The notes under the pieces: model-generated
The model's database searches: none
Told to the model about the DNA's origin: nothing
Seen by the model: the letters and a program-made list of their open reading frames with translations, nothing else
NCBI RefSeq assembly: GCF_901709675.1
Contig: NC_051089.1
Coordinates: 62,001-126,000, forward strand
Source: Syngnathus acus
Taxonomy: Eukaryota; Chordata; Actinopteri; Syngnathiformes; Syngnathidae
Length of the DNA: 64,000 nt
Direction: 5' to 3'
Shown: in pieces, positions 33,023-44,900 of the stretch
Layout of the letters: each line of letters starts with the position of its first letter
Position numbering within the stretch: the first letter of the stretch is position 1
Position numbers and translations under genes: made by a program

Positions 33023-36000
33023 TCAAGGACCTTCTGGTAAGCCGCACTTGCGATTTCGCACCTCCACCACCTCCCTCCTCTCCCGCAGGAAAATTCCAAA
33101 GGAGTCCTTCTCTTTGCTCTCCTCCACTTCTGTAAACAAACACACACATGACACAGGAGATATCAGCGCTCGAATGCTCCATCCCCAGCCATTGTGACAG
33201 TGTTCTCCAGCGGCCCAAACCCCAGTGAGGAAGAGGTGACTAATGAGCAAGCCAAAGGCACAGCAGAGCGCTAGGCAAGTTTAGCATTTCAAGAGAAAAA
33301 AAAAAAAAAAAGATTGTTGTCAAACGCCAGGCCCGGGGGCTAGATACGGCCCGCCACATCATTTTATGTGGCCGCCGAAGACAAATTGTGTCAATACTAA
33401 AATTACAAATTGTCCTCACTTTTACAGAAATACAGATATTGCGAGAAATTCTTGTTACCATTGCGCTTTTAACAATATTTCAGCAGTTTTAGTCTAGCCT
33501 AGTGATTCGGCAGTTTGTCGTCTAGCCTATACTGTATATAATAAAAGGCGTTGACGGTCATAATGGCCCTCCCGAGGAAACTACCATGCGGCCCGCCACA
33601 ACAATGAAGAAGGTTGCGGGGGTGAGCGCAAACGCGCTTGAGAAGGACCGCAGACGTCACTCTCTGTTTCGGAAGACGTGCCAAATAGAAGCCTCTGCTA
33701 TCAACGGCGCACTCAAATCAAAGTGTGTGTGTCCCCCCCCCCCCCATCTTACTACTGTGGTCCACGTCATCCGTGTCGCTGTCCGCCGCTGCCGCCGTGT
33801 CATCTTCCGAGTCACAGATGCCACGAGTCATGATGAGGTCGCTGGGCCCGCCCACGTGGACTTTTTCTGCAACAAAGAAAAAAAAAAAAAAAACCTTCAT
33901 GAGAAACGTCATTCTCCGTGTTGAAACACTGAAAGGAGCGGCAAGACCGGCCCAGCGAGCTGTCAATGCTTGAAGTTACGTGCGCTGGCCGTGGAACGGG
34001 CCCACCCAGAAAAAAGGCAAGCTGTGTTGCTTTCTATTCTTTCCACTCAACGTCTACCAGTTGCCAATGCACAATCTGCGCAACCAATGAGAAAAAAGGA
34101 AAATAAGAAACTAATAAAAAGAAACCAAAAGCAGCGCACATGATTTCGTTGTCTGCATTCCATTCCATGCGAGCGCTTTCATTTGGGAAGGCGCCCGCTG
34201 CTGACTTTTTGACACTTCCAAGCCCAAACACAAGTGAGGAGAAGCGCACCCCCCCCCCCGCGCACCCCACCGATTGCCGTAGTTTTTTTTTTTGCCCACC
34301 TGCAACAGACGCCGACGGCATGCGGACGGCGCCGAGATCCCTGGCCAGTCGCTCCAGCTGTTCCCGCCGCTTTCCGCTTTGGGCATCCGTCTGACAGCGA
34401 GAAAGGCACCGAGGAAGCTCGAACTCTGCGCCACCCGTCCGGGGCGCTCGGAAACACTCACCAGCTGCTGGTGGAGTCTCTCGTATTCCGGTCGATAATC
34501 CCTAAGCAACACAAGCGCCGGATTGATTTGAAGCATTTCGAGCAACTGCTGGCTAACGTGTTAGCGTCCGCAACATTGCCCGCTAACTGCGCCTCAGCGG
34601 CAGACTGGCTCGTTTGAACGAGGAGCGCGGTGGCCCGCCCCGCACACCGTGAGTTTACCGCCCGCTCTGAAATTCAAGTGGTGCAGGAGCAACATTGGAC
34701 GAAACAAACGGCACAGGAGCGGGCCGATCGCAAGTCAGACAATAGCAAGCGGAGACTTTGACCAGTGGCTCGGGAGTCTTTTCATAACGCTCGGAGGAGG
34801 GTTAACCCTTACCCTAACCCAGGGGGGTCAAGGGCGCAATGAGCAAAAGACAAAAGAGTCTCACCTTTCGTACTCGTCGGCGGCTTCCCGCACCTGGACC
34901 AGCAGCTCCTCCAATCCGCTGCCCGTCACTGACGACACGCCCGCTACCTGCGCCACAACCGCAAATGACTTGAGCGCCGTCGGGAAAAGAACAGAAAGAA
35001 GCGCCGAGGCCACCGCTGGGCGTCGGGCCCTGAAAGGAGGCGACCGCCGCGGTTACCCTGAGGTTGGCATAGAATTCGTCCAGGACCAGACTCATGGAGC
35101 GCGTCAGGTTGCTGACGTACGAGCTTTCCTGGTTGAGGGCGTCCTGGAAAGCCTCAAAGTCCTTCATCCACTCCACGGCGAAGCTTTCCTCGATGATGTC
35201 TGTCTGCAAGACGCACGGGCCTTTGTCAGCATCAACGTGGCCGGCCGGCCGGCCGGGCCGGCCGCCAGCCCGCCAGCCGGCTGATTCCCAAATTCCCATT
35301 TGGCCTCAAAACAAAGAGGCACTGACAACAACGATGCGCACTCACTTTGTTCATGACCACAACAAAGGGCAGTTTGGTCTTGTAGAGAATGCTGAAAGGA
35401 CAAACATTGGCTCAATGGCAAAATGTCACAGCCTCAAGACCTACCTTGACCTACCTGCAGGCGTACAACATGTTGGACATGAAAGTGACGGGACTGACGC
35501 TGCGGGACGTGTCCAGCACGTAGAGCACCACGCAGGGGAAGGACGAGGCCTGGCGAGCACCGGCGCGTCAATCGTTTGCGCCAGCTTCGAGCACCGGCGC
35601 GTCAGTCGTTTGCGCCGGCTTCGAGCACCGGCGCGTCAATCGTTTGCGTCGGCTTTGAGCGCGCGTGACGCACCAGCGCTTCCGTGATGATGCTGCCCGA
35701 CGCCGACCACGTGAACACTTCGATCTGGCCCGGCGTATCGATGAGCACGTACCTGCGGAGGGAGGGCGGAGCGGCGTCAAAACCAGCATGCCAGATGGGC
35801 GGGCCTCTTGCTGGCGCTGCCTTAACTGACCTGTGACTGTGCTGCTTCTTCTCAATGAAACGCATCACCTAAAACGACAGGCAAACGTATCATTCATGAC
35901 TACAATTGGAGCGTGGAAATGACAGGGAACAAAGCGGACAGGCGGGCAAATTGGGCCCGGCCCGGCCCGGCTCACCTGATCAAAGCGCGTGGCAAAGAGG

Positions 36001-36928
36001 TTGAGCGACGTGACAATGGCTCCGTTGGGTCCCAGGCCGTACTGCTTCATCACCTCTTTGTAGTTGACCGTGTCTCGAATGTCTGCCGCCCGCCAGGTGG
36101 GTCAGATGTGAAAGGTCACGCGGGGAAGGGAGCCGCGTCCAGCGTCGCCTTACCTATGTTGGCCGGGAAGGGAACATCGTGAACGGCCGGATCCAGGTTG
36201 ATCAGGTACGGGGGACTTTGGAGGGTGTGAAGGTGAGCCGCCAGCCTCTGTGGAATCGTCCGGACAAGAAACCCACGATTATTAGGACAGTCCGTAATTG
36301 CCGTCAGCGGATTTTGCAGACATTTTATTAAAAAAAAAAGAAAGAAAAAAAAAAAGACAACAAAACTACTGTTGAGCAGGTCACCCAAGAGGGAGTGAAC
36401 AAGCTTTTGGAAAGTGCAACTACTTGAATCACAAGCCTGTACAGCAGTTATCAGTTGCTATTGTGTATTATTCAAGCCAGTGTAGGTACATTTCATTCGC
36501 AATATAAATTCCATGAATCTGAGACGTTTGCGACGATGACAGATCAACTCAAGTGGCTCAAGTTTAAAGCGCAAGAGCGTGTAGGCGAGGCGGCTTCGAG
36601 TCAGGAGCCACAAAAGTGGAGCAGTGCACTTTTGAGGCTCGCCGAAGTGACGGGGAACACGACAATGACTCAAGAAAACGTGAGCAGATTTTTGTTTGAC
36701 TCGACGTCCTCTCGGTGCGACGTGAACGCAGCAAGTGAGTGACACTTGATGCTGTGCTAAGGGGGGTTGTCTCGCATTGGCGCCATTTCTTTGCAGCGCT
36801 ACCTGAACGAAGGTCGTCTTTCCGGATCCGGCCATGCCGAGCACGAGCAAACACACAGCTTTTCTCCCATCGTCAACATTCTTTGCCTCATCCGACGAAA
36901 CGCCAACGCTTGCGTCGCGCGCCGCCAT
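33023..36928 (-). CDS. GPN1: GPN1 (XAB1), GPN-loop GTPase 1
   Basis: GPN1 is a GPN-loop GTPase required for assembly and nuclear import of RNA polymerase II. Thirteen exons: 36928-36803, 36247-36154, 36082-35976, 35868-35831, 35752-35674, 35549-35455, 35391-35346, 35203-35057, 34947-34865, 34501-34462, 34390-34300, 33866-33753 and 33129-33023. They give 1167 nt and 388 aa (human 374). The P-loop is [14 protein letters not shown]. The GPN loop is [21 protein letters not shown]3 is [14 protein letters not shown], and the base-recognition motif is VVMNKTDI. The acidic tail has [11 protein letters not shown], then [16 protein letters not shown]. The last 15 or so residues do not resemble the human end, so the final exon may be spliced differently. 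Intron 5 is almost entirely a 34-bp minisatellite. Confidence 0.95.
33319..33600. mobile_element. Degenerate copy of the 25404 hAT-like element, inverted
   Basis: TGTCAAACGCCAGGCCCGGG begins a stretch that continues ACGGCCCGCCACATCATTTT and GAAGACAAATTGTGTCAATA. It closely follows the reverse complement of the 25404-25711 element. The right end is degenerate (GCGGCCCGCC near 33590). It lies within GPN1 intron 12. Confidence 0.7.
35554..35655. repeat. 34-bp minisatellite filling GPN1 intron 5
   Basis: Three copies of CGAGCACCGGCGCGTCAATC... begin at 35554, 35588 and 35622. The intron spans only 35550-35673 (124 bp), so the array makes up most of it and starts 5 bp from the exon 6 acceptor boundary. 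Confidence 0.88.
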
Positions 36929-37670
36929 TGTTTAACGCGTCTCGTCTCGTCTCTGTCTCCTTCTTCTTCTTCTTTCACTTCTTCTTCGTCTCCTTCTTGA
37001 GCTCTTTCTCCTTCTTTCTCGCGCCCCCACTTCTTCTTCGTCTCCCTCTTCTTCTCCTTCTTGCGCATTACCGCCACCCACTGGTGCAAAGCGCGAACCA
37101 AACTGACGACTAAACCACTAAAAAAATCAAATGTCTAACAACTCGCCAAAAAATAAAAGGCGTTTGCCCCCGCTCGACTTTAAACAACATAACTGCCTTG
37201 GATTTGATTCTCCGCCTGGCTCTCCTCTCTTGCCGCCATTTGACTCCCAACTTTGCACACTTGACAGACAGACAGACAGAGCAGCGCTCCCTCCCTCCCT
37301 ATTGGCACGCTACCTGGTGTCCAATGGCAATAAAGACGTTCTCTTCTTCTCTTCTCTTCTCTATTTGGTTTTGTGAAGGAACTCCTCCAAGCAAGTAAGC
37401 AAGCGTCTACTCTAAGGGCCATTTCACGCACATTCAGAATCAGCTTTATTGACCAAGTTTGTGCATGCCAAACAGGGAATTTGATCTCAGCCTCTGTACA
37501 ACATTCAGGTAACTAACAACATTTAGTAACAGGATGTTATTGCACAGTGATGACTCGGAGTCTGCGTGAGTGCTGAGAGTTCATCAGCCTGGGGGACTTT
37601 CGCCTCCCGTCGAGGGGTATAAGGGCGAGCGAGAGAAAGAAATTGGATACGACGCAGTGAGTTTGTCACA
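36929..37670. other. GPN1 upstream region and IL-17 downstream flank
   Basis: A CTT/CTC-rich tract lies at 36955-37070, immediately 5' of GPN1. From 37433 the sequence CAGAATCAGCTTTATTGACC, and related sequence to about 37600, resembles the 3' end of a fish LINE. No coding exon is seen. Confidence 0.45.
37433..37600. mobile_element. LINE 3'-end remnant
   Basis: AGAATCAGCTTTATTGACCA, then TTTGTGCATGCCAAACAGGG and AATTTGATCTC, match the familiar fish repeat pattern 'TTTATTGGCCAAGT...GTGCAxACAAGGAATTTG'. A second piece (GAGTTCATCAGCCTGGGGG) follows. The assignment to a LINE clade is uncertain. Confidence 0.5.
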
Positions 37671-37676
37671 TTTATT
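37671..37676 (-). terminator. Polyadenylation signal of the IL-17-like gene
   Basis: AATAAA on the minus strand lies 30 bp past the stop codon. Confidence 0.6.
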
Positions 37677-37705
37677 GGTGAGATTTGTTCCCAATCAAGG
37701 CGACG

Positions 37706-38868
37706 TCAGAGGCGTGGCCGCTGCTGATCTCTGACACACGTGCAGCCGACGGCGACGAGGCGACGTTCCAAGCGGTAGCGGCGCATCTGATGCGGGGGGG
37801 CGCCCGACGACTTGACGCGGCGCAGCAGCAGAACCTGATGCAGGATGGGCCGCGACTCCAGCCTCAGGTCCTCCACGCCGCTCGAGTCCAGGCAGCCGCG
37901 CAACACGCAGCGGGCCTCAGACACGGGAGGGAAGAGCGCCGCGTCCTGCGACACGCTGAGCGAGCGCCACAGGGTCATCAATATGGAACTGCATGGATGT
38001 GTGCGTGCGCGTTTCCCTACTTATACGTCCAGGGTGAGATGGAGCGGTTGTGCAGCGCTCGCAACGTTTTGGCAGAGAGCAAGACGTCTGGGTTGAACTC
38101 GAGGGTCACCGTTTCGGTCGGCGCCTCGTGGCTCCTGTCTTCGGACCGGCGGTCTGCTCCCACCGCGGCCACCGCCGTGCCCTCCCACATCAACGCCGTC
38201 GACATTGCCATCGCCACCTGAACGCATCGCACCCAGCGCTCATCAAAGCTAAGAAAGACCACGACAGGAACGAAAAGTATCACGGTACGCCCATTATGGC
38301 CGACGGATGGTTGAAAGCGGAACGTGCACGGGAAAGGGCAGACATCAGGTGACGCCGTTCCTTCTTCATTTTACGCTAACTGCTTCAAGCACGGGGCGCG
38401 AAAAAACAAACCGGAGGACGGCACGGCACGTAGTATGTGCGGCGACCATTTCACTGTGACTCTGTGTCGTCGCCCCAAAGGGAGACGACAGCACACTGAG
38501 ATAGATCTGCCACCAAGCGTTGCCACCAAGAGCGGGCGGGGGGGCGTCTTAAATGGTCGCTCGGTACGGCGCCGCGCCCGCGCGCCATCCGTTGCATCCT
38601 GCCAACTGCGCCGGCCCCTGCTCCAGGTTTTGAAATGGACGGGACTCGACCCGGCCGGCGGTGAACAAACGGAAAGGCGAGCGCGCGCCGCAACACAGAC
38701 GGACGCAGAATGCTGCGCACAGGGACAATGGACAGACGTACGGAGACAAGCTCAAAAGCCACGGAGGGAGGGAGGGCCTCTCCATCTGAGGAGATGCTTG
38801 GCCAGCCAGCATACACGGCCTGGCTCGGGTCTTACCGTCAGGAGGGCACCGTTTAGCGTGGGAAACAT
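37706..38868 (-). CDS. Interleukin-17A/F-like cytokine
   Basis: This is a secreted cystine-knot cytokine of the IL-17 family. Three exons: 38868-38836, 38217-38021 and 37988-37706, giving 513 nt and 170 aa. The signal peptide spans the first junction (MFPTLNGALLT|VAMAMSTALMWEG). The family hallmark NRSISPWTY is at the end of exon 2. Exon 3 has the knot cysteines in SEARCVLRGCLDSSGVEDL, LESRPILHQVLLLRRV and the terminal LVAVGCTCVRDQ. GVEDL...LESRPI is closer to teleost IL-17A/F than to IL-17C, B or D. Which of the il17a/f1, f2 or f3 paralogues it is cannot be told here. The exon 3 acceptor (CCATGCAG|TTCC) gives an unusually divergent loop after SPWTY. It sits between GPN1 and GTF2A2. Confidence 0.88.
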
Positions 38869-39621
38869 TGTCGTCACTCAGCGGAACGCTCCCTTGTCAC
38901 ACGACGGCCGCCGGAGGTGCACCAATGACAAGTCTGCGCCATTCCTCGGGGGCCTTTATCCTCATCTGCCAGCGCCCGTGTCATCTTTGATCTTCCTCGC
39001 TAAAACCGCACCGGCCGGCGTGTCAAAGTGTGACGGGGCGCGTCAAAGCGTGACGCCCGACCCACTTTCGATTCTTTGATCTGGTCAGGTTCCGTTTTGG
39101 GATGAAAGGATGGTGACTTCCCCGCAGACACGCGCTAGTTAGCCAGTCACCCCCCCACCCCCCGGCCAGGCTCCTGCCCGACATTCGCCACAAAGAGCCA
39201 GGGCAAAGGCAAAGTGAAGGGGCAGAGCCAGGACATGGGAACCTCTCTCCTTCCGCTGCGAAGTAGGCCCTCATCTGGCCTTTGATGGTTGCACAGGGAG
39301 ATGAAGGCCCCCGCCCGAGACAGGAAGCCGTCCGTGCGTGTCAGCGAGTCTGACCTGCTTTGCAGTGACTCACTCGCAACCACACAGCTGCAGTGGCGCA
39401 TCCTCCGCTTCCTTCCTTCCGCCCGCGTTACGACTCGGCCGACTTTCTTTCGCTGCTCTTCTTGCCCGATCCGAGAAGCTTCTCTTTGCGACCAGCGTCT
39501 CTTCCCAGAAGAGCGTCTTATCGCTCAGTCAAAGGCAGCGGCAGCCAGCCCACTCTCTGTTGCAGTGCCGCAGACGCTCGCCGCCGTCAGCCAAAAGACA
39601 CACCCACTTGACTTTTTCTTT
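38869..39621. other. IL-17 upstream and GTF2A2 downstream flank
   Basis: No gene is recognised. It contains GC-rich and C-rich tracts (39150-39175) and CTTCCTTCC repeats near 39410. The immediate IL-17 promoter lies right of 38868; no motif is assigned with confidence. Confidence 0.4.
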
Positions 39622-39627
39622 TTTATT
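39622..39627 (-). terminator. GTF2A2 polyadenylation signal
   Basis: AATAAA on the minus strand lies 116 bp beyond the GTF2A2 stop. Confidence 0.65.
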
Positions 39628-39742
39628 CAAGTTTCATCAAAGTAGAAAACAAGACTAAAAGAAAATGCTGCAAGTTGCCTTGCACACATAAATGACACGC
39701 ATATGTACACTTGAGGCGAGGCTCTCGGCAGAAGGCTCACGC

Positions 39743-41145
39743 TCACTCCGCGGCATTGGAGCCAGAATCTGGAAAAGACAAGTGTACTCATTGGTAACGT
39801 AGAAGACAGAGCAAGGTGCAGGAGGCTCGCGCACGTGCCCACTTACTCTTTCCATCGCACGCCACAATCTTGACTTTGTCCACCTTGACCAGGTCGGTGA
39901 CTTCTCGAAACTCCACGTCGTTCAACACAAAGGTCCACACGTTGTCGCAAAAGCGATACGTGTTCAGCGAACCCTGACGACACAAGCGCCGCAAAGTCAA
40001 GACGCGCAGAACGGCAAAAGTAGCGCTCGGACTTTGTTCAAGGGCGGCGGGCGCAAATTGCCGACAAAGGAACACGGGCCGTGCAGGCGCTCCCCCGGCG
40101 GGCTCACCTTGAAGTTGACGCGGTTGCGAACGCGGTTGGCCAGCGCCGTGTTGATGGCTTTGTCAAACTGGAGAAGAACCTGCAGGGCCAACTGGGGCGT
40201 GATCTGCTGCGTCTGACAGACAAACAAGAATGGTACGTTTGGTTAGGAATGCACGCCACGTTTCATACAAAGCGCTACGGCCTTTCCTTTTCGGACCCAT
40301 GTCATTGCCAGTGTAAAAGGTCACAGTCGATACTGTTCATGATACCAAAACACTTGTATTATTGTCCGGATTGAAGATATGTCTTCTTTAGACTTTTCTC
40401 GGTCCCACCAGAGCCATCTCCTGGCCGTGTGTCGGCGCCAGAGCTCATTCCGGCTGAGTTTGGGCGGTCGCTGGGGGACGCCCTCAACCTATCGCAGGGT
40501 GGGCATAGACAAACGACCATTTGCACCTACGGGCAATCTGGAGCGGTCCTACTGTGCGGATCTTGAGAATGTGGAAGTGCCTGGAGGAAACCCACGCAGC
40601 CACGGGGAGAACATGCAAAAAAGGGGCTGGAGCGGGAATGGAACCCCGCACCGCCGAACGGTGGGGCGACGTGCTCACACCGTGCCGCCCAACTTCACTC
40701 CAGTTTAAAACAAAAACAAAAAAAAACGCAGAATACAACGCAGGGCATAAAACACACCAGCTAGCAGACAGTGCCAGTCATTGGCGCAAGCTGTCTTGTG
40801 CGAGCCGTCCGTCCTTGATGAATGTGCATCGTCCCCGCTCATGGAGTCTGTCGAGTCGGGGCGTCGATGTGCCACATCCAATATGGCGAACGGGCTGCCG
40901 TAGCGCAAATTGGGAGGACAGGCGCGTATGTTGCCATATCATTGTGTGAGCCAACCTAAACGAGCGAACGTGCCGATGGGAATGGCGAGTGTGTGTTAGT
41001 CGGCAGAAGAAGTCGAAGAGGTTTGAGCCGGGGGCTAGCGGAAGCATTAGCAGCTAGCACGCTCGCTGCTCACCTGAATGAGCTCGTCCAGGCTCTCCTG
41101 CAAACTGTTTCCCAACGTGGTGTTCCTATACAACTGGTACGCCAT
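39743..41145 (-). CDS. GTF2A2: GTF2A2, TFIIA gamma subunit
   Basis: GTF2A2 encodes the small (gamma) subunit of TFIIA, which stabilises TBP on promoter DNA. Four exons: 41145-41074, 40212-40108, 39973-39847 and 39768-39743. They give 330 nt and 109 aa, identical to the human length. The sequence is almost invariant: [60 protein letters not shown] and [20 protein letters not shown]. Intron 1 carries a dispersed teleost repeat at 40440-40700. The first ATG has the canonical start and no upstream alternative. Confidence 0.98.
40440..40700. mobile_element. Common teleost dispersed repeat in GTF2A2 intron 1
   Basis: Segments such as AACCCACGCAGCCACGGGGA, GAACATGCAAAAAAGGGGCT, GCACCGCCGAACGGTGGGGC and GACGTGCTCACACCGTGCCGCCC follow a repeat seen throughout teleost genomes. 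That repeat typically reads GGGAGAACATGCAAACTCC...ACGTGCTAACCACT...CACCGTGCC. The element class is not settled from sequence alone. Confidence 0.65.
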
Positions 41146-41875
41146 GCCGAGCGAAGCACGAACGCCGCAAGGCAACAGAGGCAACCGGCGAGACGCGCGA
41201 CCGCACAGCAGCTGCAGTTGCAGTTGCGTCCTCTTCTTCGTCGTCGTCTTCTTCTTCTTCTTGCGCTTGACGGGCAAACAACTTATTTTCCTTCTTCTTC
41301 TCGCGCTTGACGGGCAAACAACTTCTTTTCCTTCTTCACGACTGACCGTGCGTGGCGCCCCCTCGGCCAGACTCCGATAGCTAGATTGATTGATTGATTG
41401 ATCTGTCGATGGACTATCTAGCTGACGGAACTCCTTTTGAAACATTTTCACTCATTCGTTCGACTAGTTTGACTTGACATATACATCCTGATCGGCACAA
41501 GCATTTGACTTAGCGAGGTACAAGAAACGACAGCCTTCCCCTGATCTAGTTTGTGCCCTGGGCATAATCGATTTTCTTGATTTCAATGTCGATTAATGTA
41601 ACGGTATGGTAAATGCCTCAGTTGATGATGCTGTGCTGACCTCGATAGTATTTTTGTTTCTTTGTGTTTGTCAGACGTGGCCGCCGGCCATCTGAGAAGC
41701 GCAACACTGCCCTCTGGCGTCTGAAAGCCTTTCGTCTCTGCGGGAGTCTCTAGTGCCGGGGTTTCCAGCCAAATGTTGACCACTTTTGCTCGTAGGTGGG
41801 AGTCCCGCCCTCTGCGGTCACATTTCCATTCATTTGGAGAGAGAAAAAAAGGCCACATCCTTTTCCGTGCGGCCT
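41146..41875. other. GTF2A2 upstream and COG8 downstream flank
   Basis: CTTCTTCTTC and GACGGGCAAACAACTT repeats occur at 41235-41335 (two near-identical 40-bp units). A short GATT repeat lies at 41384-41401. This is presumably the GTF2A2 promoter side. No gene is seen. Confidence 0.45.
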
Positions 41876-41881
41876 TTTATT
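41876..41881 (-). terminator. COG8 polyadenylation signal
   Basis: AATAAA on the minus strand lies 69 bp past the COG8 stop. Confidence 0.65.
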
Positions 41882-41949
41882 GGCTTTGCCTTCCAAACAA
41901 CACGGTCACCATTCTCCGCCGATCGAGTCATTCCTCGGTCAACCGGCGC

Positions 41950-44900
41950 TCAGGGTTCTGGTCGCCACAACAGGTTCTCTGTTTCTCGGCTGTCTTCACG
42001 CCGGGTCGCTCGCGCCGGGTCATCGGTGTCTTCGGAGCGCGACTCGACGGCCGCGTCGCGGGGAGGCGCTGACGCCGATACGGCGTCGCTTGACTCTGCG
42101 CCGCCGACGTTGGACGGAGATCCCTCGTCCTCGGGCGGCAAGAACCCAAGCGGCTCCAGCAGCCGCTCGGCGTCCACGCGGCCCAAACCCTCACTGTTGA
42201 GCACTTGCGACGCTGGAACACCTGCACAGAATCCCACATTGAGACACAAAGGGATCGTTCATTGTATGTTGGGGACATTGCAAGTATCCAAAGTACAAGT
42301 GCGATCAGGTTTTGGTGTGACAATAAGCTCAAGCATCCCTAATGATAATGAAGGCTTCTGACCAAGGACGAGCGCTATCTGCTGGGCGGGAAACAGGATC
42401 TGCAGGCATCGGTCCAGGAAGGGCAGCATGTCTCGGGCGTAGACGCGGCACATACGCACAAAAACTCGACGCTCGCCGTTACTGAATGCCGAGTCCTCGG
42501 CTCGGTGGAACGCCAACAGCTGAGCGGTCACCTGCCGGGAGGATGCAATGCGTCATGCCACACGCTTTTGACAAAACGTCACGGACGCCGGCCTTGGGGT
42601 GAAGGTCAGGGTGAAACAAACAAATGAAAAAATGTACCCAAAAGGCGGCGCTCGCTGACTGACATTGACCTTTCGCCACGATGGCCGTCCTCAAGTACTT
42701 GGACGCGATGGCGGGACAGAGACTAGCGACAGTGCCGTCAAACCTCAATCAGATGCGGCGGCGAGGCGTACGCGGCGGCCGATCGGCCGGCCCGCCCTTT
42801 CTCGCACATGTTGCAAATTGAGGAAGTAAATCCCAGATGGAAAGACGTGCCCTCTCAACCGTGTCGTCGGCTCATCGTGTCCCCCCCCCCAACCCTACCC
42901 CCCCCCCCCTCCGCCCCAAGGGCCGTCTGCGTGAGTGCGTGAGCGCGTTTGCCTTACGTGGCAGAGGGCGTGGTGCAAGTCTGCGGTGACGCACTGGGCC
43001 AGTGCCAGGGGGCAGCACAGGCGCAGGTCGTTGAAAGCGGCCAGGATATGGTTGAGGAAGCGACCCAGCGGCGGGAAGTCCAGGAGGGTGGCGGGCGGCG
43101 CCAAGGTTCCGGGCGGATCCGTTGGCGCTGCGCGGGCTCCTGGCACGAGCGGCGCCGCCACGGGGGCGTAGCCGCTCATATCCTGCTGGAAGTGCGCCGC
43201 TGCCTCACGCGCCGCGCTCCCGAAGGCCTCGGCCGCCGCCTGCGCCAGGGCGGCCGCCAGCCGGCCACGGAAGTCCACGCCCACCCGGCTGAAGGACAGG
43301 CCCAGGTACATGCACTGCGCCGCCAGCGAGTCCAGTCGGGCGCCGGCGCCACGTCGGAGGTCGCGCTCCAGCACCTCCACCAACTCGCACACCTGCACAC
43401 ACACCAAAGGCCACATAGCTTTGAACTCGTACGCAGATAGGGGGGCGGGCGTGCATCTCGCCAATAAAGGACCGTTGGATCCAAGTGCCAATTAAAGGGC
43501 GGGTGGGGGGTTCATCCCGCCAATTTTGAGGAGATGCGAGAGCAATTCGCTGGGCAGACGCAAGAGCACTCCAATTGGCTGCACTGAACTGTCTTCCGAG
43601 TGAGAACCAAGGGCGTGTGCTTGGACAACAAGATGGAAACTAAACCTCTGGCTCTCCATCGAGCCTTTTCGCCATTTGAGGACCCTGGGCGTGTGCTTGG
43701 ACTTGAGGCCCGAGAGCAACAAGATGGAAACTAAACCTCTGGCTCTCCATCAAGCCTTTTGGCCATTTGCGCCCCCGCCCCGAACTCTTCCCCATGGCGC
43801 AAAAGCAGCACCTCGGAGAGCACCCAGCCGTGGAGGACGTCGGCCCGCTGCGGCGCGGCGCCCGTGCGCCGCTGCTCCGAGAAGATGGCGCGGTACTGCG
43901 TGACGATGTCAAAGAGGTGCACGCGGCACGCCTCGGCGCTCTTGCTGATGTGCGCGTAGGGCTCGGCGTCGGGGACGGCGTCCAGCGCCGCTCGCAGCCA
44001 GGCGCCGCGCGCCTGCAGGAACTTGACGCGCAGCTCGGCCTCGTCCAAGGCGTCCATGCGGCGCAGGTAACCCACGGCGCGCAGGCACGACGACAGCTGC
44101 CCGTCGCTGCGCAGCTGCTGCAGGAGTTGGAGCAGCATCAGCTGAGTACTCTCCGCCACTTCACGCACCAGGCCCTGAGAGGCACAGACGAGAGCACGTC
44201 AACGGTCGGGCAACATTTAGACTTCGATCGTACGGGCTGCTCTTCTCCTTTTGTTGTTCGGAGCAGAGGACACGACGCGATCGCCCACCGCCTCCGGCCC
44301 CAGCAACACGCCTGCGTGTGTGTGCGTTCGTGCGTGCGCGCGCGCCGCGCATCACCCGTATGACTGGAAGCGCTGCGTGTTTCTTGTCCAGCCTGCGCAC
44401 GTAGGCGGCCAGCTCCAGCGCTTGGTCGTAGTAAGCGTTGCGCACGCACGTGTCCATCAGCTGCGGGATCTCCAGGATCTCCAGGATCTCCGTGTGGCGG
44501 TTCAGAGTCAGCGTGTTCATGCGACGGCTCGCCGACATCTGTTCCGCCTCCTTCGCAAAGCTCCTGAACGCAAGCGCACAGGAAACGACACGGCCTCGTC
44601 AGAACTGTTTATTCCATAAATCGGCGTCGCCGCCGCCGCTTGGTGCCTAATTCGAAAGCGGGTAGAAAGCAAAAAACTCCCAAGCCAAACATAATCGGTC
44701 AAGTGTGAGCCAGGGCGAATGCGCGCGCTGGTGCGTGGTGGTCGCGGACCGACCGGCATCTCTGTCCCAGCGCGGGCAGCTTGTCGAGCAACCGCGACAC
44801 GGCGGCCTCGACGCGGCCGAAGTCTCGGTAGATGCGCTCGGTGCAGTCGGCGGTGCGGATAAAAGTGTGGTAGTTGGCGAAGGCCAAGTGTCGGGTCTGC

